Source: Actinomyces sp. oral taxon 414 (GTDB taxonomy: Bacteria; Actinomycetota; Actinomycetes; Actinomycetales; Actinomycetaceae). Taken from it: a stretch of 64,000 bases of DNA. Made by a program: the position numbers and the translations under genes. Shown one piece after another: positions 29,721 to 39,366 of this stretch. How positions within the stretch are numbered: the stretch's first letter is position 1; each line of letters opens with the position of its first letter. Location: positions 1,922,001-1,986,000 of the forward strand of contig NZ_CP012590.1 of assembly GCF_001278845.1 (NCBI RefSeq). Reading direction: 5' to 3'. The notes beneath the pieces were generated by a model, which was not told where the DNA came from, did not search any database, and worked only from the letters and a program-made list of their open reading frames with translations.

Positions 29721-29947
29721 ATAGCGAGGCCAAGCAGACGCTTGACCTCAGTGGGTCGGGGGCGCCGCGCTTATGTTTTCTCGGGCGGTGCGGGGGCGGG
29801 GGTTATACGTCTGCTTTTCCGGTCCAGTCATCGGGGTCAGGTCAGGTGGTCCCTTCGGGGGCGAGCTCGTCCGCCCCCGGCGGTGGTATCCGGTGATCCC
29901 GGGTTGTCTTGTTGTAGCCGTTTCAGTTGTGAAGGAAGGAGGGGCTG

Positions 29948-31414
29948 GTGGCGCTTCATGATTTCTATTCGCCGGGTGAGCGCGAGCGCATAGCCCGGGG
30001 CGAGTTCAACAGCACGCGGGTTCAGTTGCGCGAGTTGCTGGAGGGGACGGGTGCGCGGCGGGTGGAGGTGGAGTGCGGCGGGGTGGGCCTGTGCCAGTTC
30101 ATCAGGCCGTGGCTGGTCGAGGAGGGCGGGCGGCGCAGGTTGGTGGATGTCGATGAGGCCTGTCCCTCGGCCGAGTCGTTGCGGGAGTGGCAGGCGCTGC
30201 CGGGCCGGGGGGCGTGGTTCCGCTCCCGGCTGTGGATGGACGCCGGTGAGAAGGTGCTGCATCAGGAGTCGGACTGGATGGGCGAGCCGGTCTTCGACCC
30301 GGGGCAGGAGCCGGACTTGTACCACTACTGGGCGGAGCTGGACTACTTCCCCCGTGATGAGGAGCTCGTCCCCCACTGGCTGCGCCGGAGGCTGGAGCGG
30401 TGGGAGGCCGAGCGCGCTCCGGCGTTCAATGGGCGCATCGCCGAGTTGGAGGAGGAGTTCTACGCGCTGACCCACGGCCCGCGCGGCTCGCAGCAGGAGC
30501 GGGAGGCCGCCCGCACCGGGAGGCTGCCCCGGTTGAGGGGCGGGGCGGAGTTCGACCTGGTCCGGGACCGGGTGGGGGCCTGGCTGGCGGACAGCGGCGC
30601 CGAGCGCGTCGACATCCGCATCGAGTGGCTGGGCTCCTCCCAGCGCATCGACTACCAGCTGACCACAGGTGGCGAGAGCAGGCCGGTGCGGGCCGGTGGG
30701 GGCGTGGCGGAGGCCGTGGAGCGGCTGCGCGGGGCTCAGGCGTCGCCCCGGTACGGGGCCTGGGTGCGCTCGCATCTGTGGATGGACGCCGAGATCGACG
30801 CCGACAGGGGCGTGCTGCATCAGCAGTCGCAGTGGGAGGACGAACCCGACAAGCGTCCCGCTCGCAATGCCGTCGATGAAGGGCTGACCCAGGAGCAGGC
30901 CCTGGAGCGGGCCCGGGCCCTCATGAGGAAGTGGCTGGAGGACAACGGCGGGACGCGACTGGACATCGACTGCAATTCGATCGGCCCCGGCGGCCGTCAC
31001 GTCACCCACCGGGTGACGGTCGGAGGCGAGCGGAAGAAGGCGGATGTGGACGTCGCCGTCGATTCCGCAGTGAGAAGACTCCGCAGGATGCAGGTCATCC
31101 CCGGGCGCGGCGCGTGGTTCTACTCGCACGTGTGGCTGGAGCTGCCCGAGGACGTGCTGCACCAGGAGTCCGACTGGATGTGCGAGCCGGAGATCGACCC
31201 GGACGGCCTGTGCACCACCCCCGACGGGCTGGACTTCCGCCACGGCGACCTGGACCCGGGCGAGTACAAGACGGAGGTGGAGTGGCATCCGCGCGACCAG
31301 GAGTTCATCCCCGACTGGCTGCGCGACAGGCTCGAGCAGTGGCGCCTGGAAGCAGGCCACATCGTGGCCAGGCGCATCACCCAGCTGGAGGAGGAACGCC
31401 GACTCGGAATCTGA
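29948..31414 (+). CDS. protein of three tandem related units, YezG/DUF600-like
   Basis: This 488-residue protein consists of three homologous units: residues 22-155, 203-305 and 321-468. Shared landmarks are PGRGAWFRSRLWMDAGEKVL in unit 1 and close variants in the others, then VLHQESDWM.EP. Units 1 and 3 also end in FPRDEELVPHWLRRRLE-like segments; unit 2 lacks that ending. The EP...FPRD...P.WL pattern resembles YezG/DUF600-type immunity proteins, so it may be a polyimmunity-like protein; this is a weak inference. There is no signal peptide or membrane segment. The GTG at 29948 has an aaggagg sequence at good spacing. It is 228 bases downstream of the CRISPR array on the same strand, and no toxin gene is adjacent. 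Confidence 0.7.
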   Translation: MALHDFYSPGERERIARGEFNSTRVQLRELLEGTGARRVEVECGGVGLCQFIRPWLVEEGGRRRLVDVDEACPSAESLREWQALPGRGAWFRSRLWMDAGEKVLHQESDWMGEPVFDPGQEPDLYHYWAELDYFPRDEELVPHWLRRRLERWEAERAPAFNGRIAELEEEFYALTHGPRGSQQEREAARTGRLPRLRGGAEFDLVRDRVGAWLADSGAERVDIRIEWLGSSQRIDYQLTTGGESRPVRAGGGVAEAVERLRGAQASPRYGAWVRSHLWMDAEIDADRGVLHQQSQWEDEPDKRPARNAVDEGLTQEQALERARALMRKWLEDNGGTRLDIDCNSIGPGGRHVTHRVTVGGERKKADVDVAVDSAVRRLRRMQVIPGRGAWFYSHVWLELPEDVLHQESDWMCEPEIDPDGLCTTPDGLDFRHGDLDPGEYKTEVEWHPRDQEFIPDWLRDRLEQWRLEAGHIVARRITQLEEERRLGI

Positions 31415-31528
31415 TGGCATCGCCACCCATGGGATGAGACACCACCCCGACCCGGATCACGACTCCCGACGAGATGACGAGATAAGGCTCAGCACGTCAT
31501 TCCGCACCGGGCGCGCGACGGCGACGGC

Positions 31529-32443
31529 TCACTTCCGCTCGCAGGCGATCCCGTCGTTGTCGCGGTCCAGCCCGGAGCGGTAGCCGGGCTCGCCCCGGTA
31601 GATCGGGGCCGCCCCCGCGGCCCGCGCCTCCGCGCAGTTCTTGTAGTACGTTCCACTCGACCCGTCCGACTGCTCCTGAACCTGAGTCTGGTCGGATTCA
31701 GTTCGGGCCGGCTTCCACTCGCAGGCGATCCCGTCGTTGTCGCGGTCCAGCCCGGAGCGGTAGCCGGGCTCACCCTGATGCAGCGGAGCCGCCCCCGCGG
31801 CCCATGCATCCGCGCAGTCCGCGTAGTACGTTCCGCTCGACCCGTCCGACTGTTCCTGAGTCTGGCTCTGCTCGGTCTGGGCCTCCTGCTGCGCCTGCTG
31901 CTGGGCCTGCTCCTCCGCGGCACGGGCCGCCTCCTGCCGAGCCTGCTCCTCCGCGGCCGCCGCCGCGGACGCCGACGCCGATGCCTGGGCCGCCGCGGAC
32001 GCCGACGCCCTGGCCGAGGCGGCCGCCTTGGCGGAGTCGTGGTTGACGGTCAGGGTGATCGCCTGATCCGCCGGGACCTGCGTGCCGGCCACTGGATCCT
32101 GGGCGGTCACGGACCAGTTGCTCGGCTTCCACACGGACTCCTTGCCGTCGACATCCGTGTAACTCGGCGTCTGGGTGAGCCCGGCCTTCTCGAGGGCCTC
32201 GGTCGCGACGTCGCCCTTCATGCCGACGACGTCGGGAACCGTGACGAGGGCCTGGGTCGTGGCGGCCCCCGTGGGCGTGCTGCCCTGCGCGGCGGCCCCG
32301 TCGCACCCGGCGAGCACCGGGGTCAGGACGAGGACCAGGGCGACGAGGCATCCGCCGGCGGACAGCATCCTGCGGCGCGGACGCAACGGGGCGGACTGCG
32401 ACGGAACGGGGCGGACGCAGGCAGGGCGAGACATGATCGGCAC
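31529..32443 (-). CDS. lipoprotein with one PASTA and two excalibur domains
   Basis: Secreted lipoprotein of 304 residues. An N-terminal hydrophobic segment ends in the lipobox LAGC, so the mature protein should be lipid-anchored. A PASTA domain follows (TVPDVVGMKGDVATEALEKAGL to ITLTVNH), then an Ala/Gln/Glu-rich spacer likely to be coiled coil, then two copies of the excalibur calcium-binding domain, each with a calcium-loop motif (DRDNDGIACE). PASTA domains bind peptidoglycan or beta-lactams, and excalibur domains resemble surface nuclease calcium loops, so a wall-associated role is likely. The GTG at 32443 has aagga at good spacing; an ATG at 32434 is an alternative. Confidence 0.88.
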   Translation of the reverse strand: MPIMSRPACVRPVPSQSAPLRPRRRMLSAGGCLVALVLVLTPVLAGCDGAAAQGSTPTGAATTQALVTVPDVVGMKGDVATEALEKAGLTQTPSYTDVDGKESVWKPSNWSVTAQDPVAGTQVPADQAITLTVNHDSAKAAASARASASAAAQASASASAAAAAEEQARQEAARAAEEQAQQQAQQEAQTEQSQTQEQSDGSSGTYYADCADAWAAGAAPLHQGEPGYRSGLDRDNDGIACEWKPARTESDQTQVQEQSDGSSGTYYKNCAEARAAGAAPIYRGEPGYRSGLDRDNDGIACERK

Positions 32444-32644
32444 GATGGGATCCTTAAGGGGGTGGGGAGTGTGCAGAACCTCCTCAGGTATACGCGCCCG
32501 CAGCGCGGAGACAACCCCGCCTGCGTCTTTGCAACCATACGGTTATCTACCGCCCCGCGCCCCGGCGAACACCACGGCCCCGGCGCCGCCCGGAGCGCCG
32601 TCGGCGCGAACGCGCACCGTCCGCCCGGCGGGTAGCCTGACGCC

Positions 32645-33430
<786 letters not shown>

Positions 33431-33433
33431 GCA

Positions 33434-34195
33434 ATGGGTCGGAGCCGGAAGGAGGATGCGGAGGAGCGCCAGGCCGGGGAGGAGCGGCCGGGGTCGGCGT
33501 CGTCGAGGCCGGAACCACTGGCACGGATGGCGCCGCCGACGGCGTCGGTCGCGGTCCCGCCCGGCGCCCACCTGGTCCTGGCCACCCGCAACCCCGGCAA
33601 GCTCGCCGAGCTGCAGGCCATTCTCGCCCCGCTCGTGCCCGGCTTGGCCCCGGAGACGATTATTTCGGCGGCCGCGCTGAACGTGCCCGCGCCGGTCGAG
33701 AACGGGCTCACCTTCGCGGCCAACGCGCGGATCAAGGCCCGGGCCCTGGCGGAGGCGAGCGGGCTGCCCGCCGTCGCCGACGACTCGGGGCTGTGCGTGG
33801 ACGTGCTCGGCGGGGCACCGGGGGTCTTCTCGGCGCGCTGGTGCGGCCGTCACGGCGACGACGACGCCAACCTGCGGCTCCTGCTCGCCCAGATCGCCGA
33901 CGTCGCCGACGAGCACCGCGGGGCGCGCTTCACCTGCGCGGCGGTGCTCGTGCGCCCCGGCGCCGCCGACGACCTCGTCGTCGAGCGCTCGATGGAGGGC
34001 CGGATCCTGCGCTCGCCGCGCGGCGAGGGCGGCTTCGGCTACGACCCCGTTTTCGTGCCCGCGGCGGAGGACGCGCCGGGCGGCGCCGGGCGGACGACGG
34101 CGCAGATGAGCGCGCGGGAGAAGAACGCGATCTCCCACCGCGGCCGGGCCTTCCGCGCCCTCGCCCCCGCCCTGGTCGAACTCCTCACCGCCTGA
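33434..34195 (+). CDS. rdgB: dITP/XTP pyrophosphatase (RdgB/HAM1)
   Basis: House-cleaning nucleotidase that hydrolyses dITP and XTP to monophosphates. Family motifs are VLATRNPGKLAELQ, ALAEASGLPAVADDSGLCVDVLGGAPGVFSAR (in part), and GEGGFGYDPVF near the end. At 253 residues it is about 50 longer than typical because of a charged N-terminal extension; an ATG at 33527 (residue 32) is a possible real start, since conservation begins after it. It forms a unit with rph. The stop-adjacent repeat lies 6 bases downstream. Confidence 0.93.
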   Translation: MGRSRKEDAEERQAGEERPGSASSRPEPLARMAPPTASVAVPPGAHLVLATRNPGKLAELQAILAPLVPGLAPETIISAAALNVPAPVENGLTFAANARIKARALAEASGLPAVADDSGLCVDVLGGAPGVFSARWCGRHGDDDANLRLLLAQIADVADEHRGARFTCAAVLVRPGAADDLVVERSMEGRILRSPRGEGGFGYDPVFVPAAEDAPGGAGRTTAQMSAREKNAISHRGRAFRALAPALVELLTA

Positions 34196-34201
34196 CTCCG
34201 C

Positions 34202-34239
34202 CGAGACCGGCGGAAACGACACGCGAAACCGGCGGAAGT
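34202..34239 (-). repeat. stop-adjacent repeat, copy 2
   Basis: Reverse-orientation copy of the 38-base repeat with two ccgccggtttcg units, beginning 6 bases after the rdgB stop codon. It differs from copy 1 by only one or two bases. Confidence 0.85.
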
Positions 34240-34474
34240 AACATACGATTCGATGTATCGGTTGCCCGCCGCCGCGCTCGCTTCACCCTCTACTACGCTC
34301 CTTTCCGTCTGCTACGCCTCTTAGCCCTCTGCTGCGCTCCTTTTTCTCGTACAGTGAAGGGCGAAGGGGCGTAGCAGACGCGGGTCCGCGCTCCTGTGGT
34401 CGACGGGTCGATCGGCGGGGTCGGTCTTCGTGGGCGCGCGGGGTCGATCGGCGGGCTCCATCGGATCCTGGTTC

Positions 34475-34596
34475 TGGCGCCCTGGGAGGATCGTTCGGGC
34501 GGACACCCCGGATGCGCTCGGCGATTTCCGCATGATTCCGCGGTTGTGGCGCCAACGCGCTGGGGTGCCGACGCGAACGATCCTCCCAGGGCGCCA
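34475..34596. repeat. hairpin with perfect 23-bp arms
   Basis: Arms 34475-34497 and 34574-34596 are exact reverse complements (tggcgccctgggaggatcgt at the outside). The pairing continues imperfectly for about 12 more bases inward around a roughly 50-base loop. The same gctcctgggac-like edge occurs in other repeat islands of the window. Confidence 0.85.
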
Positions 34597-34824
34597 CTTC
34601 CCGCCCCGAGCGGGCTCCGCGGGAGCCGCCTTCTCCGCGTGGGCCGCGCGGTCCTGCGAGCCGCCGGGTGGGAGCCCCGCGGGAATTGCCGCCATGCCAA
34701 GAGCCGCACCCGGGACGCCGGGGACGACGTGCACGGCGCCAGCTGTATCCGCCAGGTCGCGGGCCGCACCCGGGACGCCGGGGACGACGAGGAGGATCCG
34801 GCCCGCGAGAAGAGCCCGATGTGC

Positions 34825-34863
34825 ACTTTCCGCCGGTTTCGCGTGTCGTTTCCGCCGGTTTCG
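34825..34863 (+). repeat. stop-adjacent repeat, copy 3
   Basis: Third copy of the double ccgccggtttcg repeat, 17 bases from the stop codon of the GNAT gene that ends at 34881. With copies 1 and 2 it establishes the 3'-end preference. Confidence 0.85.
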
Positions 34864-34880
34864 CGGTCCGGGTCCGCCCC

Positions 34881-35846
34881 TCACAGGAGCACGGTGGCGA
34901 AGGTGCCCGCGCGCTCGAACCCCAGCCGCCCGTACAGGCCCAGGGCTGCCGTGTTGAAGTCGTTGACGTACAGGCTCACGGTCCCCCGGGCCCCGACGTG
35001 CCGGGCCCGCACCGCCTCGATCGCGGCCGCCAGGGCCACCGAGGCCAACCCCCTGCCGCGCAGGTCCGACCTGGTCCACACCCCCGTCAGCTGGGCGACG
35101 CCGCCTTCCCGCCCGGGCACCGGGTTCCACAGGGCCCCGACGTCGACCTTGAAGGCCACCCGGCGGGGTCCGCCGGGCAGCGGCGGATGCCCCTCGCCGT
35201 CGTCGACGACGATGTAACTGCGCCGTGCGGCCACGAGCCAGTTCACGTGCCGGGCGTAGGCGCCCCCCGCGGAGGTGGGGTCGTAGCCGACCTCTCCGGT
35301 AAACATGTCGATGGAGGCCGGCAGGACGAGTTCCTCCTCGCCCAGGGTCGCGGCGTGAAGGCTCTCGGCCGCCCAGCCCACGGCCGGGTGGCGCCGCACG
35401 GCGTCCCGGATCAGCGCCCCGGTCTCCTGCGGGGCCACTAGGAGCGGCTGGACCCAGCGCTCCTCGCGCGAACGCAGACCGCAGTCGGCCAGGTGCGGCC
35501 ACACCGCGGCCACGTCCGCGGCGGGCCCGTAGACCGAGCCGTTGCGGGTCAGGCGCGCCCCGGCGTGCTCGGCCAGGGCCTGCACCTGCCGGCGGGCGGC
35601 GCCGTCGTGGCCGAGCCCGGGCCGGGGCGCCAGGCCGAAGGGCAGGAGCGAGCCGGTGGCCCAGGCGGCGCCGGCCGGGCGCGCGGGCCGGCCCAACGCG
35701 ACGACGTCGCCGTCGTTCCAGGAGCGCCAGCGCCCCACCTGCTGGGCCAGGCACACGCCGCTGACCGGGTCGAGGGCGCACAGCGCGAGCAGCCCCCCGG
35801 TGTGCGCGGGGGCGACGCAGGTCAGGTGCCGGGCCGGGATCCTCAT
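34881..35846 (-). CDS. DUF4081 / GNAT-family N-acetyltransferase
   Basis: Protein of 321 residues: an N-terminal DUF4081 domain (about 1-115) followed by a GNAT acetyltransferase domain (about 150-321). The acetyl-CoA loop is seen in TRSDLRGRGLASVALAAAIEAV, with VSLYVNDFNTAALGLYGRLGFERAG after it. It is the counterpart of the acetyltransferase gene that follows ispG in mycobacteria (Rv2867c position), so its placement 81 bases after ispG is part of the conserved dxr-rip1-ispG-GNAT order. The acceptor is unknown. Confidence 0.88.
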   Translation of the reverse strand: MRIPARHLTCVAPAHTGGLLALCALDPVSGVCLAQQVGRWRSWNDGDVVALGRPARPAGAAWATGSLLPFGLAPRPGLGHDGAARRQVQALAEHAGARLTRNGSVYGPAADVAAVWPHLADCGLRSREERWVQPLLVAPQETGALIRDAVRRHPAVGWAAESLHAATLGEEELVLPASIDMFTGEVGYDPTSAGGAYARHVNWLVAARRSYIVVDDGEGHPPLPGGPRRVAFKVDVGALWNPVPGREGGVAQLTGVWTRSDLRGRGLASVALAAAIEAVRARHVGARGTVSLYVNDFNTAALGLYGRLGFERAGTFATVLL

Positions 35847-35927
35847 GGCGAAGCGGGGCGGGGGCGGTCGGGGCGCGCGGCCCTGCGGGGGCGGTCGGGA
35901 TGCGCGGCCCTCACTGACACACCGGGC

Positions 35928-37109
35928 CTACGCGCTTGCGACGACGGCGGGGCGGGTGCCGGCCAGGGCCTCCTCGCCGAGTTCGGCCGTGAGGGTGTCG
36001 GCCATGTCCTGGGCGTGCCGCAGGAGGGTCTCGACCACCCGAGCCTCGGGGACGGTCTCGACGACCTTGCCGTGCACGAAGATCTGGCCCTTGCCGTTGC
36101 CCGAGGCGCAGCCCAGGTCGGCCTCGCGCGCCTCGCCGGGCCCGTTGACGACGCAGCCCATGACGGCCACGCGCAGAGGCGCCTTGACGTCCTTGAGCCC
36201 CGCCTCGACCTCCTCGGCCAGGGTCCACACGTCCACCTGGGCGCGCCCGCACGACGGGCAGGAGACGATCTCGAGCTTGCGCTCGCGCAGGCCCATGAAC
36301 TCCAGCAGCTTGGTGCCGACCTTGACCTCCTCCACCGGCGGGGCGGACAGGGAGACCCGGATCGTGTCGCCGATGCCCTGGGCGAGCAGCGTGCCGAAGG
36401 CGGCGCAGGACTTGATGGTGCCCTGGAAGGCGGGGCCGGCCTCGGTCACCCCCAGGTGCAGGGGCCAGTCGCCCCTCTCGGACAGCAACTGGTAGGCCTG
36501 GACCATGGTGACCACGTCGTGGTGCTTGACGGAGATCTTGAAGTCGTGGAAGCCGCACTCCTCGAACAGTCCGGCCTCCCACACGGCCGACTCGACCAGC
36601 GCCTCGGGCGTGGCCCGGCCGTACTTCTTGAGCAGGCGCCTGTCGAGGCTGCCGGCGTTGACGCCGATGCGCAGGGAGACGCCGTGGTCGGAGGCCGCCT
36701 TGCAGATCTCGGCGACCTGGTCGTCGAATTTGCGGATATTGCCCGGGTTGACGCGCACCGCCCCGCACCCGGCCTCAATGGCCGCGAAGACGTATTTGGG
36801 ATTGAAGTGGATGTCGGCGATGACCGGGATGCGGGACTGCTTGGCGATGACGGGCAGGGCGGCGGCGTCCTTGTCCGTGGGGCAGGCCACGCGCACAATG
36901 TCGCAGCCGGCTGCCGTCAGTTCGGCGATCTGCTGGAGGGTGGCGCCGATGTCGTGGGTCTTGGTGGTCGTCATGGACTGGACCGTGATCGGTGCATCGC
37001 CGCCCACGTACCGGTCCCCCACCTTGATCTTGCGGGTGGGCCTGCGCGGCGCCAGAACGGGACGCTCCTCGCGAATGGTAGGGATGCCAAGGGCGATCGC
37101 TTGAGTCAC
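35928..37109 (-). CDS. ispG: 4-hydroxy-3-methylbut-2-en-1-yl diphosphate synthase (MEP pathway)
   Basis: [4Fe-4S] enzyme of the MEP route that reduces MEcPP to HMBPP; 393 residues. The cluster ligands are visible in [14 protein letters not shown] ([10 protein letters not shown]) and [15 protein letters not shown], and the N-terminal TIM-barrel part starts at [20 protein letters not shown]. The start is the ATG at 37109. It is divergent from the mevalonate operon, with 293 bases between the two starts. In related genomes rip1 lies directly upstream; here 8.7 kb of other DNA intervenes. Confidence 0.97.
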   Translation of the reverse strand: MTQAIALGIPTIREERPVLAPRRPTRKIKVGDRYVGGDAPITVQSMTTTKTHDIGATLQQIAELTAAGCDIVRVACPTDKDAAALPVIAKQSRIPVIADIHFNPKYVFAAIEAGCGAVRVNPGNIRKFDDQVAEICKAASDHGVSLRIGVNAGSLDRRLLKKYGRATPEALVESAVWEAGLFEECGFHDFKISVKHHDVVTMVQAYQLLSERGDWPLHLGVTEAGPAFQGTIKSCAAFGTLLAQGIGDTIRVSLSAPPVEEVKVGTKLLEFMGLRERKLEIVSCPSCGRAQVDVWTLAEEVEAGLKDVKAPLRVAVMGCVVNGPGEAREADLGCASGNGKGQIFVHGKVVETVPEARVVETLLRHAQDMADTLTAELGEEALAGTRPAVVASA

Positions 37110-37402
37110 GACGCCCAGTATGGCACCTGGATCCGGGGCCGCGGCCCGGCGAGAACCCTCTCACTCGTGAAAGGCGACACCCGCGCCCGCCCGGGCGGCG
37201 CCACCGGCCGACGCCGCCCGCGCCGTCGATCTGACAGTCGATCTGACAAGGCTTGCGGCTGAGCGGACGGGGTCGATACGCTCTTCCCCGCTCGCCGTCG
37301 ATCCTGAGAGTCGAGGGTCATCAACGGCTTCGCGGAGCAGCATCACACCCCTCAACCCGGCCCGGACCCTCCCGCGCTCTCAGACCACAGGCAAGGAAAA
37401 AC

Positions 37403-38365
37403 ATGGACAGGCACTCCCCCGCTCGCGAGGGGCACGGCCGCACCTGGGCGAAGGCCATCCTCCTGGGCGAGCACTCCGTCGTGTACGGGCACCCCGCCGT
37501 GGCCCTGCCGCTGCACGATCTGCGGATGCGGGCCACGGCCGTCCCCGTCCACGGCCCTTCGAGGCTGCGCAGCCTCGACTACTGCGGCCCCATCGACCGG
37601 GCCGGGCCCCGGTTCGCCTGCATTGTGAAGGCCTTCGAGGTGGCCCGGGAGTTCTCCGGGCGCCTGGACCAGTCCTTCGAGGTCACCACCCGCAGCGACT
37701 TCCCCCACGAGCGCGGACTGGGCTCGTCGGCCGCCGCCGCGGGCGCCATTATCCGCGCCGTCCTGGACGCCTGTCGGCGCGAGGCCACCGCCAGCGAGCT
37801 GTTCGCGCTCACGCAGACGGCCGAGAAGGTCGCCCACGGCAGGCCGTCCGGACTGGATGCGGCCGCGACCTGCTCCCCCTGCCCCATCTGGTTCCAGGGC
37901 GGCCAGATGCGCCCCCTGTCCCAACGCATCGAGGACGCCCGCCTGGTCATCGCCGACTCGGGCGTTCACGGCAGCACCCGCGAGGCCGTCGGCGGCCTGC
38001 GCCGGCGCTACGAGGAGGACACCGGGACCGTCGGCCCGCTCATCGGCGCCCTGGGTGCACTCGCCCGCACGGCGATCGCGGCACTGAACGACGGCGACGC
38101 CCCCGCCCTGGGGGCGGCCATGGACCGGGCGCACGCGGTGCTCGCCGAGCTCGGCCTGAGCCTGCCGGTCCTCGACGATCTCACCGGGGCCGCCCGCCGG
38201 GCCGGGGCGCTGGGAGCCAAGCTCACCGGCGGGGGGCTGGGCGGATGCACGATCGCGCTGGCGGACGGCCCACGGGCCGCCGACCGCATCCGCGCCGCAC
38301 TGGAGCACGCCGGGGCAGCGGCGACGTGGACCTACCGCATGCGCGTCAGCGAGGTGGACGGATGA
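37403..38365 (+). CDS. mvk: mevalonate kinase
   Basis: GHMP kinase that phosphorylates mevalonate at the 5 position; 320 residues. The N-terminal KAILLGEHSVVYGHPAVALP, the phosphate loop ERGLGSSAAAAGAIIRAV and the C-terminal KLTGGGLGGCTIAL are the three GHMP motifs, and the first is diagnostic of mevalonate kinase. The ATG at 37403 is preceded by aagga at good spacing; the upstream in-frame extension looks non-coding. The stop overlaps the decarboxylase start (ATGA), so this is the first gene of a three-gene lower-mevalonate operon. Confidence 0.95.
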   Translation: MDRHSPAREGHGRTWAKAILLGEHSVVYGHPAVALPLHDLRMRATAVPVHGPSRLRSLDYCGPIDRAGPRFACIVKAFEVAREFSGRLDQSFEVTTRSDFPHERGLGSSAAAAGAIIRAVLDACRREATASELFALTQTAEKVAHGRPSGLDAAATCSPCPIWFQGGQMRPLSQRIEDARLVIADSGVHGSTREAVGGLRRRYEEDTGTVGPLIGALGALARTAIAALNDGDAPALGAAMDRAHAVLAELGLSLPVLDDLTGAARRAGALGAKLTGGGLGGCTIALADGPRAADRIRAALEHAGAAATWTYRMRVSEVDG

Positions 38366-39366
38366 CCCCTGCCCCCGCCGCGACGGCCAGCGCCAACACC
38401 AATATCGCCCTTATCAAGTACTGGGGCAAGGCGGACGAGTCGCTGACGATCCCCACCGCCTCGAGCCTGTCCCTCACCCTGGGCGGTACCCGGACCACCA
38501 CCACGGTCTCCTTCGACGATGGCGCCGACGGCGCCGACGCCGTGACTATCAACGGCGCGGCCCCCGGCGGGACGGCCCGGGCCCGGGTGACCCGCTTCCT
38601 CGATCTCGTGCGCGCGCGGGCGGGCCTGACGGCCGCGGCGAGCGTCGTCTCCTCCTCCGTGGTGCCGCTGGCGGCCGGCCTGGCGAGTTCGGCGGCGGGC
38701 TTCGCCGCGCTCGCCGCGGCCGCCTCGCGGGCGGCGGGCATGGACCTGGACGACCGCGCGCTGTCCCGGCTCGCCCGGCGCGGCTCGGGCTCGGCCGCAC
38801 GCTCGGTCTTCGGCGGGCTGGTGCTGTGGAACGCCGGCGTCGATGACGCCACCTCCTACGCCGAGCCCGTCGAGACCGCCGGGGCCGTCGGGGCCGGCCT
38901 GGACCCGGCCATGGTCGTGATTGTGCTCTGCGAGGGACGCAAGACCATCGGCAGCACCGAGGCCATGCGGGCGACCATGCGCACCTCCCCGCTCTACCCC
39001 GCCTGGGTCGAGGCCGGCCGCGAGGACCTGCGCTCGGCGCTGGCGGCGGTGCGCGAGCGCGACCTGCCGCGCCTGGGCGAGGTCGTCGAGGCCAACGCCC
39101 TGGGGATGCACGCCGCCATGATCGCCTCCCGCCCCTCCATTATGTACTGGCTGCCGCGCACGATCGAGGCGCTGCACGCGGTCCGCGCCGTGCGCGAGGA
39201 GGGACTGCCCGCCTGGGCGACCATTGACGCCGGCCCGAACGTGAAGGTCCTGACCCGCGGCGCCGACGCCGACGCCGTCGCCGCCGCCCTGCGCGACCGC
39301 CTCCCCGGCGCGGCGGTGTCGGTCAGACGCCCGGGCGGCGGCGTGCGCATCGAGGACACCCCGTGA
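38362..39366 (+). CDS. mvaD: diphosphomevalonate decarboxylase
   Basis: ATP-dependent decarboxylation of mevalonate 5-diphosphate to isopentenyl diphosphate; 334 residues. Hallmarks: SANTNIALIKYWGKADESL near the N-terminus, PLAAGLASSAAGFAALA as the phosphate loop, RRGSGSAARSVFGG, and WATIDAGPNVKVL at the C-terminus with the conserved aspartate. The ATG overlaps the mevalonate kinase stop and the TGA overlaps the next GTG, so the whole operon is translationally coupled. Confidence 0.96.
   Translation: MTPAPAATASANTNIALIKYWGKADESLTIPTASSLSLTLGGTRTTTTVSFDDGADGADAVTINGAAPGGTARARVTRFLDLVRARAGLTAAASVVSSSVVPLAAGLASSAAGFAALAAAASRAAGMDLDDRALSRLARRGSGSAARSVFGGLVLWNAGVDDATSYAEPVETAGAVGAGLDPAMVVIVLCEGRKTIGSTEAMRATMRTSPLYPAWVEAGREDLRSALAAVRERDLPRLGEVVEANALGMHAAMIASRPSIMYWLPRTIEALHAVRAVREEGLPAWATIDAGPNVKVLTRGADADAVAAALRDRLPGAAVSVRRPGGGVRIEDTP

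Larger units (their letters stand above)
34196..34880. repeat. gene-free repeat island between rdgB and the GNAT gene
   Basis: This 685-base stretch carries, in order, a stop-adjacent repeat (34202-34239), an inverted pair of gctacgcctctt-type segments around ctcgtacagtgaagg (about 34278-34385), a long hairpin (34475-34596), a directly repeated gccgcacccgggacgccggg (about 34700 and 34763) and a second stop-adjacent repeat (34825-34863). No reading frame within it looks coding. Confidence 0.85.
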
